Made by a program: the position numbers and the translations under genes
Assembly: GCA_017438775.1 (NCBI GenBank)
Contig: JAFRUR010000086.1
Coordinates: 1-61,075, forward strand
Direction of reading: 5' to 3'
DNA from: Lachnospiraceae bacterium
Lineage (GTDB): Bacteria; Bacillota; Clostridia; Lachnospirales; Lachnospiraceae
DNA length: 61,075 nt
Notes under the pieces: generated by a model
What the model was told of the DNA's origin: nothing
The model's input: the letters and a program-made list of their open reading frames with translations, nothing else
Database searches by the model: none
Part shown: positions 45,215 through 53,393 of the stretch, one piece after another
Numbering within the stretch: position 1 is the stretch's first letter
Layout of the letters: the number at the start of each line of letters is the position of its first letter

Positions 45215-46255
45215 ATGACGTTTAAAGGATATGTCCGGCCGAACGGAACGGTCGGGATTCGAAATCATGTGATCGCGATTCCCACGGTTTTCTGTGCCAA
45301 TGGCGCAATCGACAACATCGCCGCGCGCACGCCCGGCGTTGTGGGGCTTTCCCACAGCGACGGGTGCGACACCAAGCGCGTGCGCACCCCGTATTTCACG
45401 CGGTCACTCATGAATCTGTGCCGCAATCCCAACGTCTACGCGTCCATCATCGTGACGCTGGGATGCGAACCGGACAACGCGAAGGACATTGCCGCACAGC
45501 TGCGCGCAGAGGGACTCAATGCTTTTGGCATGGTCCTGCAGCAGGACGGCGGCGGAGAAAAGGTGATCGAGGCCTGCTGTGAAAGAGCGCAGGAATATCT
45601 TGCGGAGGCAGCGCTTCAGGAGCGTGTGGACGTTCCTCTTTCCAAGGCGGTGATCGGACTGGAGACTCCCTTCGAAATGAAGAGAGAGGACCGCAGGTCC
45701 GCCTGTGCCGGCAACCAGGACGAAGAGGAGGACGCGCTGCGCAGCACGGAGTATCTGGCCGCGCGCCTTCGCGCGGAGGGTGCTTCGGTGATTCTTCCCA
45801 CCTTTTACCGGTTCTATGAGCATATGCGGAACGGCCGCGAGCCCATTCAGACGGTCGGCTTTTCCGAGCAGATCGGGGACCGGAGAGGTCTCTTTGTGAC
45901 GGAACAGAACGGCCCGCGCTTCAAGGGACCCGCGCACGGGTTCTTCACTCTCGATCCCGCGGAGACGTTTTTGAGTCAGGTCACCTCCGGGGCGCAGGCG
46001 CTGTTCTTTGCCTCCGGCAAGACGCTTCCTTTGGGGTTCCCCACGGCTCCCGTTCTCAAGTACTGCAGCTCCGAGGCTTACAGCGCCGGCGAGTCCGTGG
46101 AGGATACAGACATCACCGGACGTTTTGACGAGGCGCTGGGTGAGCAGTGCTTCGCCCGGCTTCTGGACGTGCTGAACGGCGGGAAGACCGAGGCGGAGAT
46201 CGTGAACGGTTCGGACGATATGATCAGTACGCTCCGGCGCAGCAACTGGTACTAG
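45215..46255 (+). CDS. UxaA-family large subunit, divergent, lacking the CGGSD motif (346 aa)
   Basis: The N-terminus TFKGYVRPNGTVGIRNHVIA and the SHSDGCDTKR segment place it in the altronate/galactarate dehydratase large-domain family. Where the canonical paralogue at 46541 has CGGSDALSGVTANP, this protein reads GLETPFEMK, so the usual active-site segment is absent. It is also shorter by 60 residues. Either it uses a different chemistry or it is a non-catalytic partner in a hetero-oligomer with the two following genes. Confidence 0.82.
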   Translation: MTFKGYVRPNGTVGIRNHVIAIPTVFCANGAIDNIAARTPGVVGLSHSDGCDTKRVRTPYFTRSLMNLCRNPNVYASIIVTLGCEPDNAKDIAAQLRAEGLNAFGMVLQQDGGGEKVIEACCERAQEYLAEAALQERVDVPLSKAVIGLETPFEMKREDRRSACAGNQDEEEDALRSTEYLAARLRAEGASVILPTFYRFYEHMRNGREPIQTVGFSEQIGDRRGLFVTEQNGPRFKGPAHGFFTLDPAETFLSQVTSGAQALFFASGKTLPLGFPTAPVLKYCSSEAYSAGESVEDTDITGRFDEALGEQCFARLLDVLNGGKTEAEIVNGSDDMISTLRRSNWY

Positions 46256-46264
46256 GAGGCGCCC

Positions 46265-46528
46265 ATGAACAGAGGCAGAGGCATCATGATGAACCCCCGC
46301 GACAACGTCTGCATCATCGTGAGCGGGACGGGTGTGAAGGCCGGGGACGAGGTCCAGGTGGGCGACCGGGTGATCGTGGCGCGCCAGGATATCGCCGTGC
46401 CCCACAAGATGGCGGTCCAGGACATCAAAAAGGGCGAGACGATCTACAAATACGGCTTCTTTATCGGATTTGCGACGGAAGATATCAGGACCGGAGATCA
46501 CGTCCATATCCACAACCTTGGGACTTGA
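46265..46528 (+). CDS. UxaA small (SAF-domain) subunit (87 aa)
   Basis: A stand-alone N-terminal domain of altronate/galactarate dehydratases: NPRDNVCIIV, VIVARQDIAVPHKMAVQDIK, GETIYKYGFFIG. In E. coli UxaA this is fused to the large domain; here it is a separate gene between two large subunits. GGAGG precedes the ATG closely. Confidence 0.88.
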   Translation: MNRGRGIMMNPRDNVCIIVSGTGVKAGDEVQVGDRVIVARQDIAVPHKMAVQDIKKGETIYKYGFFIGFATEDIRTGDHVHIHNLGT

Positions 46529-46540
46529 GGAGGATGCAGC

Positions 46541-47761
46541 ATGGTCACTTTTAACGGATATCTGCGTCCCGATGGAAAGGTGGGCGTCAGAAACAATGTG
46601 ATCTGTGTGGGCACGGCGAACTGTGTGAATGCCGTGGTCAGCCAGATCGCACGCGAGGTTCCCGGCGTCATCGCCCTCCGGCACAAGGAGGGGTGCGGCG
46701 ACGCGCAGAAGGCCCCGCATTTCTTCCCGATGCTGACGAATCTCTGCTCCAACCCCAACCACTACGCGGTGATTTTGGTCGGCCTCGGGTGTGAGTCCTG
46801 CGATCCGGAGGCAATCGCGGAGGTTCTGCGCGCACAGGGCAAGCCCGTCTGCGTGGTGAACATTCACAGGGACGGCGGGCGCCGGCGCGCGGTGGAGATC
46901 GCCTGCGAAGCGGCCCGCAGGTTTGTTGCCGAAGCGAGGGCGATGGAGCGCACGCCGCAGCCCGTGAGCACGCTGTGTCTGGGCACCGAGTGCGGCGGGT
47001 CCGATGCGCTTTCCGGCGTGACGGCCAATCCCGCACAGGGATACCTGTCGGACTGGCTGATCGCCAACGGCGGCACGTCCATTCTGACAGAAACGACAGA
47101 GCTGGTCGGCTGCGAACAGATCCTGGCGGACCGCGCGGTCAGTCCGCAGGTGGCGAGAGACGTATGGCGTCGCATTTCCGCCAACACCGAGATGGTGGAC
47201 CGGGTGGCAGGCATCTTCGGCGGACATGCTGTGGGGGCGGCCAAGGGCCAGATGGCCAAGGTCTCTTCCGGCGTGGCACAGGGCAATATGGCGGGCGGAC
47301 TGTCCAGCATCCAGGAGAAGAGCCTGGGCTGCGTCACAAAGGGCGGAACCAGTCCCGTGTGCGGAATCTTCGGCTTTGATGAGGTCATCGGAGACCGCAA
47401 GGGTCTCTATATCCTTGACGGCGTCAACAGCGATCACGAGTCCATCTGCGGACTCTTTTCCGTGGGAGCTCAGATCGTGACCTTCAGTTCCGGCCGCGGA
47501 TCGCTCCTGGGCTTTGCGTCCTGCCCCGTGATCAAACTGTCCTCCAATCCCCTGACTTATGCGGCGATGTCGTCGGACATCGACGTCAACGCGGGTGCGG
47601 TGGTGAGCGAGGGCATGAGCATGGACGAGCTGGGGCAGAAGCTGATCGATTATTTCCTGGCGACGGCCAACGGACAGCTTACGGTCTGCGAGAAGAACGG
47701 GTACGGCGGCCCCATTGCTTTCTGGCGGCATCTGACTCCCGTTGTCCCGCCCAAACTTTGA
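46541..47761 (+). CDS. UxaA-family dehydratase large subunit, canonical (406 aa)
   Basis: Iron-dependent acid-sugar dehydratase domain. FNGYLRPDGKVGVRNNVICV, LRHKEGCGDA and ECGGSDALSGVTANPAQG are all present, so the active site appears intact. With the SAF subunit before it, it would dehydrate an altronate- or galactarate-like acid. The AGGAGG SD is about 10 bases before the ATG. Fourth last gene of the run that begins at buk. Confidence 0.9.
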   Translation: MVTFNGYLRPDGKVGVRNNVICVGTANCVNAVVSQIAREVPGVIALRHKEGCGDAQKAPHFFPMLTNLCSNPNHYAVILVGLGCESCDPEAIAEVLRAQGKPVCVVNIHRDGGRRRAVEIACEAARRFVAEARAMERTPQPVSTLCLGTECGGSDALSGVTANPAQGYLSDWLIANGGTSILTETTELVGCEQILADRAVSPQVARDVWRRISANTEMVDRVAGIFGGHAVGAAKGQMAKVSSGVAQGNMAGGLSSIQEKSLGCVTKGGTSPVCGIFGFDEVIGDRKGLYILDGVNSDHESICGLFSVGAQIVTFSSGRGSLLGFASCPVIKLSSNPLTYAAMSSDIDVNAGAVVSEGMSMDELGQKLIDYFLATANGQLTVCEKNGYGGPIAFWRHLTPVVPPKL

Positions 47762-47775
47762 GGAGACGGCAGCAT

Positions 47776-48303
47776 ATGCGTGTTTCACCGGAAGCAGCAG
47801 ACGGACAATTTGCGATTCCCGTGATCGATACGGAGCGCTTTCCTTGGGGGGAAGCGCTTCTTTCGGAACTCGCGGCCCGCGGTATCTGCGCGGTCCGTTC
47901 GGGGGAGGAGAAAAGCTCGGCTTTTGACGAGCGCCCCGTCAACCTAAGGGATATGTTCCCGAACGACGATTGCGCGCCGGTGTACGGGGACTGGATGCTC
48001 CGGGGAGTCGGCACGCCGGAGGAAGCGGAACAGGCGATTTTGGAGGAACTGGCCCTGGTGCACGGCTTTTCTCTGGGCGAGGTCCTGCAGGAGGACGGCG
48101 CGGACCGTCAGAAGCGGACGTTTCGAAGCCGTAACCCGCGCCGCTCCATGATTCTGCTGAGTCTTGCCGGCGCCGTCTTTGACTGGGACCGCGTGGTCTA
48201 CGGAGACTATGGCTTGGAGAGGATTCTCCTCATGGACAGCGAGGGAAGGGGCTTCGCCGTTCTGGAGAGAGACGGAGAATATCTGAGACAAACCGACGAC
48301 TGA
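47776..48303 (+). CDS. Uncharacterised protein (175 aa)
   Basis: I do not recognise this protein. No signal peptide, membrane segment or cofactor motif is visible. It has an acidic middle (NDDCAPVYGDW, TPEEAEQAILEELALVH) and a C-terminal segment predicted as mixed alpha/beta (SMILLSLAGAVFDWDRVVYG). The ATG at 47776 follows GGAGAC; an in-frame ATG at 47758 overlaps the UxaA stop. It lies between the UxaA subunits and LarA, so a link to that dehydratase/racemase step is likely. Confidence 0.7.
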   Translation: MRVSPEAADGQFAIPVIDTERFPWGEALLSELAARGICAVRSGEEKSSAFDERPVNLRDMFPNDDCAPVYGDWMLRGVGTPEEAEQAILEELALVHGFSLGEVLQEDGADRQKRTFRSRNPRRSMILLSLAGAVFDWDRVVYGDYGLERILLMDSEGRGFAVLERDGEYLRQTDD

Positions 48304-48389
48304 GCGCTCTGCGGAATCCGAAGGTTCAAAAAGAGATCGCGCAGAGCGGTGCTGCTTTGCCCAAACAGGGCTGGCGAGGAGGTTCGGAT

Positions 48390-49634
48390 TTGAAACGATA
48401 CGAACTTTGGCAGAACTCCTGGGACAGGACGCAGGAGCCCGTTTCCATCGAACTCCCGGATTCCTGGGACGTGGTATTTCATGATATGCCGGCGAATCAC
48501 ATGCCGGCGATGACACAGGAACAGATCCGGGAGAAGCTGGCCGCGCCCATCGGCGCGGAGACCATCCGCGGGATGGCGGAGAAAGGGCATCATGCGGTCA
48601 TCGTATTCGACGATCTGAGCCGCGGGACGCCTACGCAGGAGATCGCAGAAATCGTGATCGGGGAACTGCTGGCAGGCGGGATTCGGGAAGAAAACATTTT
48701 TTTCCTGTGTGCGCTTGGGACACACGCGCCCCTCACGCAGGCGGATTTCGCGGTTAAACTAGGCTGGGATCTGGTGGAGCGCTTTCCCGTGTACAACCAT
48801 GACTGTCACAGCCACTGCAAAGAGATCGGGAAAGACAGGGAAGGAAAGCCGATCGAGATCAACGAGGCGTTTCTGGCGTGCGACGTTCGGATCGGGATCG
48901 GATCGGTTTCCCCTCATCCGATGAACGGTTACGGCGGCGGAGGAAAGCTCCTGTTTCCGGGACTCGCATCCCTGCGCACGACGGCTGCCAACCACGGGAG
49001 GCTCGAGTACGGCTTTCTGGGATCGCAGGAGACCTGCGGTCTGCGGGAAGACATCAACGCCGGAACACGGCTGGCGGGACAGTTTTTTGTGATCGATGCG
49101 ATTCTGAATGCCCGGCATGAGATCGTGGACCTGTTCTGCGGCGACCCGCTCCTGGAGCATCGTGCGGCCATGGAGGCCTCCTCCCGGGCTCACGCGATGG
49201 AATACGCCGGGGCGAGGGATATCGTGATCTCCAACAGTAATACCAAGAGCGACGAGCCGTTCTCCTCGAAGCGAGTTTCTTCGATGTCGGCAAAGCCGGG
49301 AGGAGACTGGGTCATTATCGCCCACAATCCCGCCGGAGAACTGTTTCATCAGCTGAAGGGGCAGTCTTCGCCCTGGTACGGCGGACCGCTTTACAAGCCG
49401 CACGAGAAACGGAAGAAGCTCCCTTTTGGACGCGTGATCTTTTACACGCCGCATCCGAGCATGTACACGAAACTGGCCTGTGACGAGCCTGAAAAACTGG
49501 TCTTTGCCAAAACGTGGGACGAGGTGCTGGCGCTTTTGCGGGAAAAGTATCCGGAGCGGGCCTCAGTTTCGATCTTCTCTGACGGATGTATCGGGTATTT
49601 TCCGGAAAAAGTCAAAGAGGCGGAGCGGAAGTAA
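48390..49634 (+). CDS. LarA-family nickel-pincer racemase/epimerase (414 aa)
   Basis: DUF2088/LarA fold that racemises alpha-hydroxy acids. FDDLSRGTPTQEI matches the N-domain motif, GTHAPLT holds a catalytic histidine, and GYGGGGKLLFPGLA carries the lysine that attaches the nickel-pincer nucleotide in characterised LarA. Cofactor genes larB/C/E are not in the window, so they must be elsewhere. Start is TTG at 48390 with GAGGAGG 7 bases upstream. Many LarA homologues act on larger hydroxy acids than lactate. Confidence 0.9.
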   Translation: MKRYELWQNSWDRTQEPVSIELPDSWDVVFHDMPANHMPAMTQEQIREKLAAPIGAETIRGMAEKGHHAVIVFDDLSRGTPTQEIAEIVIGELLAGGIREENIFFLCALGTHAPLTQADFAVKLGWDLVERFPVYNHDCHSHCKEIGKDREGKPIEINEAFLACDVRIGIGSVSPHPMNGYGGGGKLLFPGLASLRTTAANHGRLEYGFLGSQETCGLREDINAGTRLAGQFFVIDAILNARHEIVDLFCGDPLLEHRAAMEASSRAHAMEYAGARDIVISNSNTKSDEPFSSKRVSSMSAKPGGDWVIIAHNPAGELFHQLKGQSSPWYGGPLYKPHEKRKKLPFGRVIFYTPHPSMYTKLACDEPEKLVFAKTWDEVLALLREKYPERASVSIFSDGCIGYFPEKVKEAERK

Positions 49635-49676
49635 TGCCGGACGTGCCGCGGGAGACGGCAGCGACAGCGGAGTTCA

Positions 49677-49709
49677 GAAACACGGAGAGTCTCCGTGTTT
49701 CTTTCTTTG
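49677..49709 (+). terminator. Terminator at the end of the catabolic island
   Basis: Eleven-base perfect stem GAAACACGGAG/CTCCGTGTTTC, three-base loop, then T-rich TTCTTT. Confidence 0.8.
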
Positions 49710-49886
49710 GAACATGTCTGGAAAAACGGGAACCGGCCGGGAAAGACGCAGACGGGGCCCGGTTCGGCAGGGCCTGAAAAAACCCGCCAGATCCTGTAGA
49801 AAAATGACAAAGGCTCTGCTACCATAGAATCAGAGCCAGGCCGTGCGGATGCAGCAAGAAAAAATACGGCAGGAAAGGAGGCAGAC

Positions 49887-51254
49887 ATGAGAACCGTCGC
49901 AAAGAAAAACGTGGACATGACAACAGGCGTGATCTGGAAGCGGCTCCTCACGTTTATGCTTCCTCTTCTGGTCGGGAATCTGTTCCAGCAGTTTTACAGC
50001 ACGGTGGACAGCCTTGTTGTCGGCAATTATGTGGGGAGCGACGCCCTCGCGGCCGTGTCAAGCACATCGGTCATCATCAACGCTCTGATCGGTCTGTTTA
50101 TGGGCTTCTCGACGGGAGCCGGCGTTGTCATCTCGCGATATTTCGGAGCCCGTGAGCCTGAAAAAATGCGGCAGGCGATCCATACGGCGGTCGTGTTCTC
50201 TGCCGTTCTCGGCATCGCCCTCACGGCGGTCGGGGCGTCCCTGTCTTCGTGGATGGTGCAGGCGATGAATACGCCGGCGTCGGTCGTCGAGGGGGCTGTG
50301 CAGTACCTGCGGATCTATTTTCTGGGCGTGATAGGCCTGGTGATGTACAATATCGGAGCGGCGGTCCTGCGTGCTGTTGGCGATTCGAGGCGTCCGCTGT
50401 ATTTTCTGATCACGTCCTCAGTCCTGAATATCTTTCTGGACCTTCTGTTCGTCCTGCAGTTCCGGATGGGGGTCGCCGGCGTCGGCTATGCGACCATCCT
50501 GTCCCAGGCCATTTCCGCAGTTCTTGTGTTCGTGATCCTGTTTCGCAGCAAAGAGGATTATGGCCTTCGGGCCGCGGAACTCAAAATCTCCGGAGCGATG
50601 CTTGGGAAGATCGTGCAGATCGGACTGCCGGCAGGATTTCAGCTTTCGGTCATCGCGTTTTCCAACGTTTTTGTTCAGGCATACGTCAACGCCTTTGATG
50701 CCGCGGCCATGGCAGGCTGGGGAATCCAGAGGAGATTGGAAAACTTCATTCTTCTGCCCGTTCAGTCGATCAGCCTTGCCACGACTACGTTTGTGGGGCA
50801 GAACGCCGGTGCTGGGAAGCCCGAACGTATCCGCGAGGGAGTCGGCGTTTCCCTGAAGATGTCGGCACTGGTCACGACGGTGATCGTTGCTGTGCTCTTT
50901 CTCTTTGCGCCGCAGGTCAGCCGGCTGTTCAATCAGGAGCCGGATGTGGTGCGGTTCGCGGTGCTGTTCCTTCGCTGGTCGCTGCCCTTTATGGTGATCA
51001 ACTGCGGCAATCAGATCCATGCCGGGGCGCTGCGCGGCGTGGGCGACGCCCGCGTTCCGATGTTCGTTATGATCGGCTGTTTCGTTGTCATTCGCCAGAT
51101 CTATCTGTTTGTGGTTACCAAATTCACGGATTCGGTCATTCCGGTCGCGCTCGCTTTCCCGGTCGGCTGGGTGACGTGCAGCCTGATCATGTACCTGATC
51201 TTCCATTCGCAGCGTTGGGAGAGAGATCTGAGGATGTCGACAGGGGGCGAGTGA
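49887..51254 (+). CDS. MATE family efflux transporter, copy 2 (455 aa)
   Basis: Same 12-helix architecture and motifs as copy 1 (DMTTGVIWKRLL start, GNLFQQFYSTVDSLVVG, FVGQNAGAGKPERIREG). Protein identity with copy 1 is high, judging by eye, and even nucleotide blocks are shared. AAAGGAGG precedes the ATG. It lies just outside the terminator of the catabolic island, so the island is bracketed by MATE genes in direct orientation. Confidence 0.92.
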   Translation: MRTVAKKNVDMTTGVIWKRLLTFMLPLLVGNLFQQFYSTVDSLVVGNYVGSDALAAVSSTSVIINALIGLFMGFSTGAGVVISRYFGAREPEKMRQAIHTAVVFSAVLGIALTAVGASLSSWMVQAMNTPASVVEGAVQYLRIYFLGVIGLVMYNIGAAVLRAVGDSRRPLYFLITSSVLNIFLDLLFVLQFRMGVAGVGYATILSQAISAVLVFVILFRSKEDYGLRAAELKISGAMLGKIVQIGLPAGFQLSVIAFSNVFVQAYVNAFDAAAMAGWGIQRRLENFILLPVQSISLATTTFVGQNAGAGKPERIREGVGVSLKMSALVTTVIVAVLFLFAPQVSRLFNQEPDVVRFAVLFLRWSLPFMVINCGNQIHAGALRGVGDARVPMFVMIGCFVVIRQIYLFVVTKFTDSVIPVALAFPVGWVTCSLIMYLIFHSQRWERDLRMSTGGE

Positions 51255-51328
51255 GGCCCCATGGGAGAGGAGGCGCCCTGAACGGCAGGAGACCATCCGG
51301 CACGAAACACATATCGAAAGGAAACCGC

Positions 51329-51781
51329 ATGATCAGACTCGCAGAAGTGACCGAAGAGAACTGGTTTGACGTGGCGTCTCTGTCGGTCAGGGAAGATCAG
51401 AAACCGTTTGTTGCCCCTGCGGTCGGCATCATCGCCCGGGGGTATGTTTACCGCGGCTGCAATGGCCGGGTCTGGGCCATCGAAGACGACGGCACCGTCG
51501 TCGGCGCGGCGCTCGTCCGGGAGTTTACCGATGAGCCGCTCGGCTACGACCTGCAGCAGTTCATGATCGGGGAGAAATATCAGGGCAGGGGGTACGGTTC
51601 TGCGGCCCTCGGCCTCATCCTGGACGAACTGCGGAAAGAAGGCCATTACGACCACGTGGAACTCTGCGTCAAAAAAGCGGACGCCGAAGCGATCCGCCTG
51701 TACGAGAAACACGGGTTTGTCGACTCGGGCTACGTCGACGAGGACGTCCCGGACGCCCTCAACATGATCTGCAGGCTGTGA
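51329..51781 (+). CDS. GNAT-family N-acetyltransferase (150 aa)
   Basis: Acetyl-CoA binding loop QGRGYGSAALGL and the C-terminal EAIRLYEKHGFVDSG strand-helix are diagnostic. The first strand (MIRLAEVTEENWFDVASLSV) resembles polyamine acetyltransferases of the PaiA/BltD type, but the acceptor cannot be assigned. AAGGA precedes the ATG at 51329; earlier in-frame sequence overlaps the MATE gene. Confidence 0.88.
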   Translation: MIRLAEVTEENWFDVASLSVREDQKPFVAPAVGIIARGYVYRGCNGRVWAIEDDGTVVGAALVREFTDEPLGYDLQQFMIGEKYQGRGYGSAALGLILDELRKEGHYDHVELCVKKADAEAIRLYEKHGFVDSGYVDEDVPDALNMICRL

Positions 51782-51895
51782 GGGCAGCAGGCAGAAATAT
51801 GTCCTGCACAGCCGCTTCCGTGCCGTGAATGTTTGTCCGGCAGGGGACCGGGGCGGCGCTAATCTGCAGCAGCTTCCAACAGCAAAAAACACCGC

Positions 51896-51923
51896 GAGCC
51901 GGCATCCTGTGCCGGCTCTTTTT
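51896..51923 (+). terminator. Terminator after the acetyltransferase gene
   Basis: Nine-base stem GAGCCGGCA/TGCCGGCTC, five-base loop, TTTTTT. A second hairpin, AAAGCGCAG/CTGCGCTTT, lies at about 52004-52030 and may serve the leftward gene that ends at 52058. Confidence 0.85.
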
Positions 51924-52057
51924 TCTGTCAAAACCTGAAAATGGCAGATATTCAGCGTTCTGCCGGAGCCGGGAAAGGCTTCCGTTTGTGTGCGGACTTA
52001 TAAAAGCGCAGGCCGTGCGGCTCTGCGCTTTATTGTGATCCTTGGCAGGAAGGAGGC

Positions 52058-53095
52058 TTACTTCTCCTCGCTCATCTTTCTTTCCGGCACCTCGCTCTGC
52101 ACCGGGGCCTGAGGGGCGGGGGCTGCGGGCCTTGCATTGTAGGGCGGATAGCCCGCGGCGGCCAGGGCCTCGCGCTTCTTCTGTCCGCGCCGGGAGGCGC
52201 GGCGGATGATGGCGATCACGATCAGAAGGATGACCACGAAGACCACGATGAAGATCAGGTTCCCGACGAACCAGACGATGAAGTCTGCCAGGCTTTCGCC
52301 GAAGGCGGCCACGCCGTCCGAGAAGGCCTTGGAGATGCGCTGCCAGAAGGTGACGGGCTGCGTGCCGGTGCCGAGGACGGTCACCTCGCGCAGGGACAGG
52401 CGCACGGTGGAGTAGTCGATGGCGCTGTCGTAATGGTTCTTCCGGGTGGCGAAGCGGTCGATCTGGTACTCGACCTCGGAGAGCTCGCTTTCCACGGTAA
52501 GGAGATCCTGCACGTTCTCAGCCTGCTCGAGCAGCTCCAGAAGACGCTTCTGCTTCGCGCGCAGGGTCGTCAGGCGGCTCTCCGCGTCGTAGTACTGCTC
52601 GCTGATGTTCTCCGCGGAGGCGTTCTTGTTGATCACCTGGCACTGATCATAAGAGGCGACGGCGCCCATGAACTCCTCGAAGGAGTTGTGGGGGATGCGC
52701 GCCACGAGCGAGGCGGAGCGGCCGCCCTTGTATTCGTGGACCTGGGAGTCCTCGAACCAGCCGCCGAAGGATTTGACCATGTCGGTGATGCCGGAGACGG
52801 CTGCGTTCAGGTCCTTGGTCTCCGCCTCGATGACGCCGGTGTAGATGAACTTGGTGGTATCCGTGGAGACCGGCATGGAGGGCGTGCTGTCGGTTTTTTC
52901 GGGCATTTCCGAAGCCTGTTCGTCCGGTGCCAGGGCGTTCTCGCTCTTGGCTGCCCAGCCGTCCACGGCGTGCAGGTCGGTGAAGTTGTAGTTGGCGGTC
53001 TCTTCGCGGGCTGCCGGAGACGCGCCGCCGCAGCCGGTGAGAAGGGCTGCTGTCAGCATGAGTGCGAGCAGGAAGGAAAATGTGCGTTTTTTCAT
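52058..53095 (-). CDS. DUF4349 lipoprotein (345 aa)
   Basis: Lipoprotein signal with lipobox LLTGC (Cys about residue 22). The body contains FIYTGVIEAETKDLNAAVSG and VARIPHNSFEEFM, the DUF4349 pattern, with a long coiled-coil stretch (ENVQDLLTVESELSEVEYQI). One transmembrane helix follows near residue 275, then a basic Pro/Ala-rich tail, so the protein is anchored at both ends of its extracellular domain. I chose the ATG at 53095 (AGGTGG before it); two earlier in-frame ATGs have no SD. Function unknown. Confidence 0.85.
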   Translation of the reverse strand: MKKRTFSFLLALMLTAALLTGCGGASPAAREETANYNFTDLHAVDGWAAKSENALAPDEQASEMPEKTDSTPSMPVSTDTTKFIYTGVIEAETKDLNAAVSGITDMVKSFGGWFEDSQVHEYKGGRSASLVARIPHNSFEEFMGAVASYDQCQVINKNASAENISEQYYDAESRLTTLRAKQKRLLELLEQAENVQDLLTVESELSEVEYQIDRFATRKNHYDSAIDYSTVRLSLREVTVLGTGTQPVTFWQRISKAFSDGVAAFGESLADFIVWFVGNLIFIVVFVVILLIVIAIIRRASRRGQKKREALAAAGYPPYNARPAAPAPQAPVQSEVPERKMSEEK

Positions 53096-53280
53096 CATCC
53101 ACCTCATTTCTGTGAAGGTCAGTGCTGCGGCGCGGACCTTTGTGTCCGGCGCAGCGATACGGGGAGGAGGCAGGCCCTCCGCCCGGGAGAAGGTCTCTCC
53201 CTGCCTTTACCATAGCGATTTGCCGCGAAAAACGCAAGGGAGTTCCCGTTTTTGTAAGGAGGTGACAGGTTTCCGTAAGG

Positions 53281-53310
53281 TTGACAAGGGCTAAGCGCAA
53301 AGGCTATAAT
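53281..53310 (+). promoter_or_regulatory. Promoter of the cadherin-like membrane protein gene
   Basis: TTGACA (53281-53286), 18-base spacer, TATAAT (53305-53310), about 85 bases before the ATG. Confidence 0.75.
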
Positions 53311-53393
53311 AATCAGGATTATGAGGAAAAAGAATCCCGCCCTGCGGCCCCCTGACGCGGCCGCGGCGGCCTGCCGATACAGAGGAGAAACGG

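Noticed and set aside
45404-47788. 794-codon minus-strand open frame opposite the UxaA genes
   Set aside because: Antisense shadow with His/Arg/Val-rich nonsense composition; the plus-strand products are recognisable.
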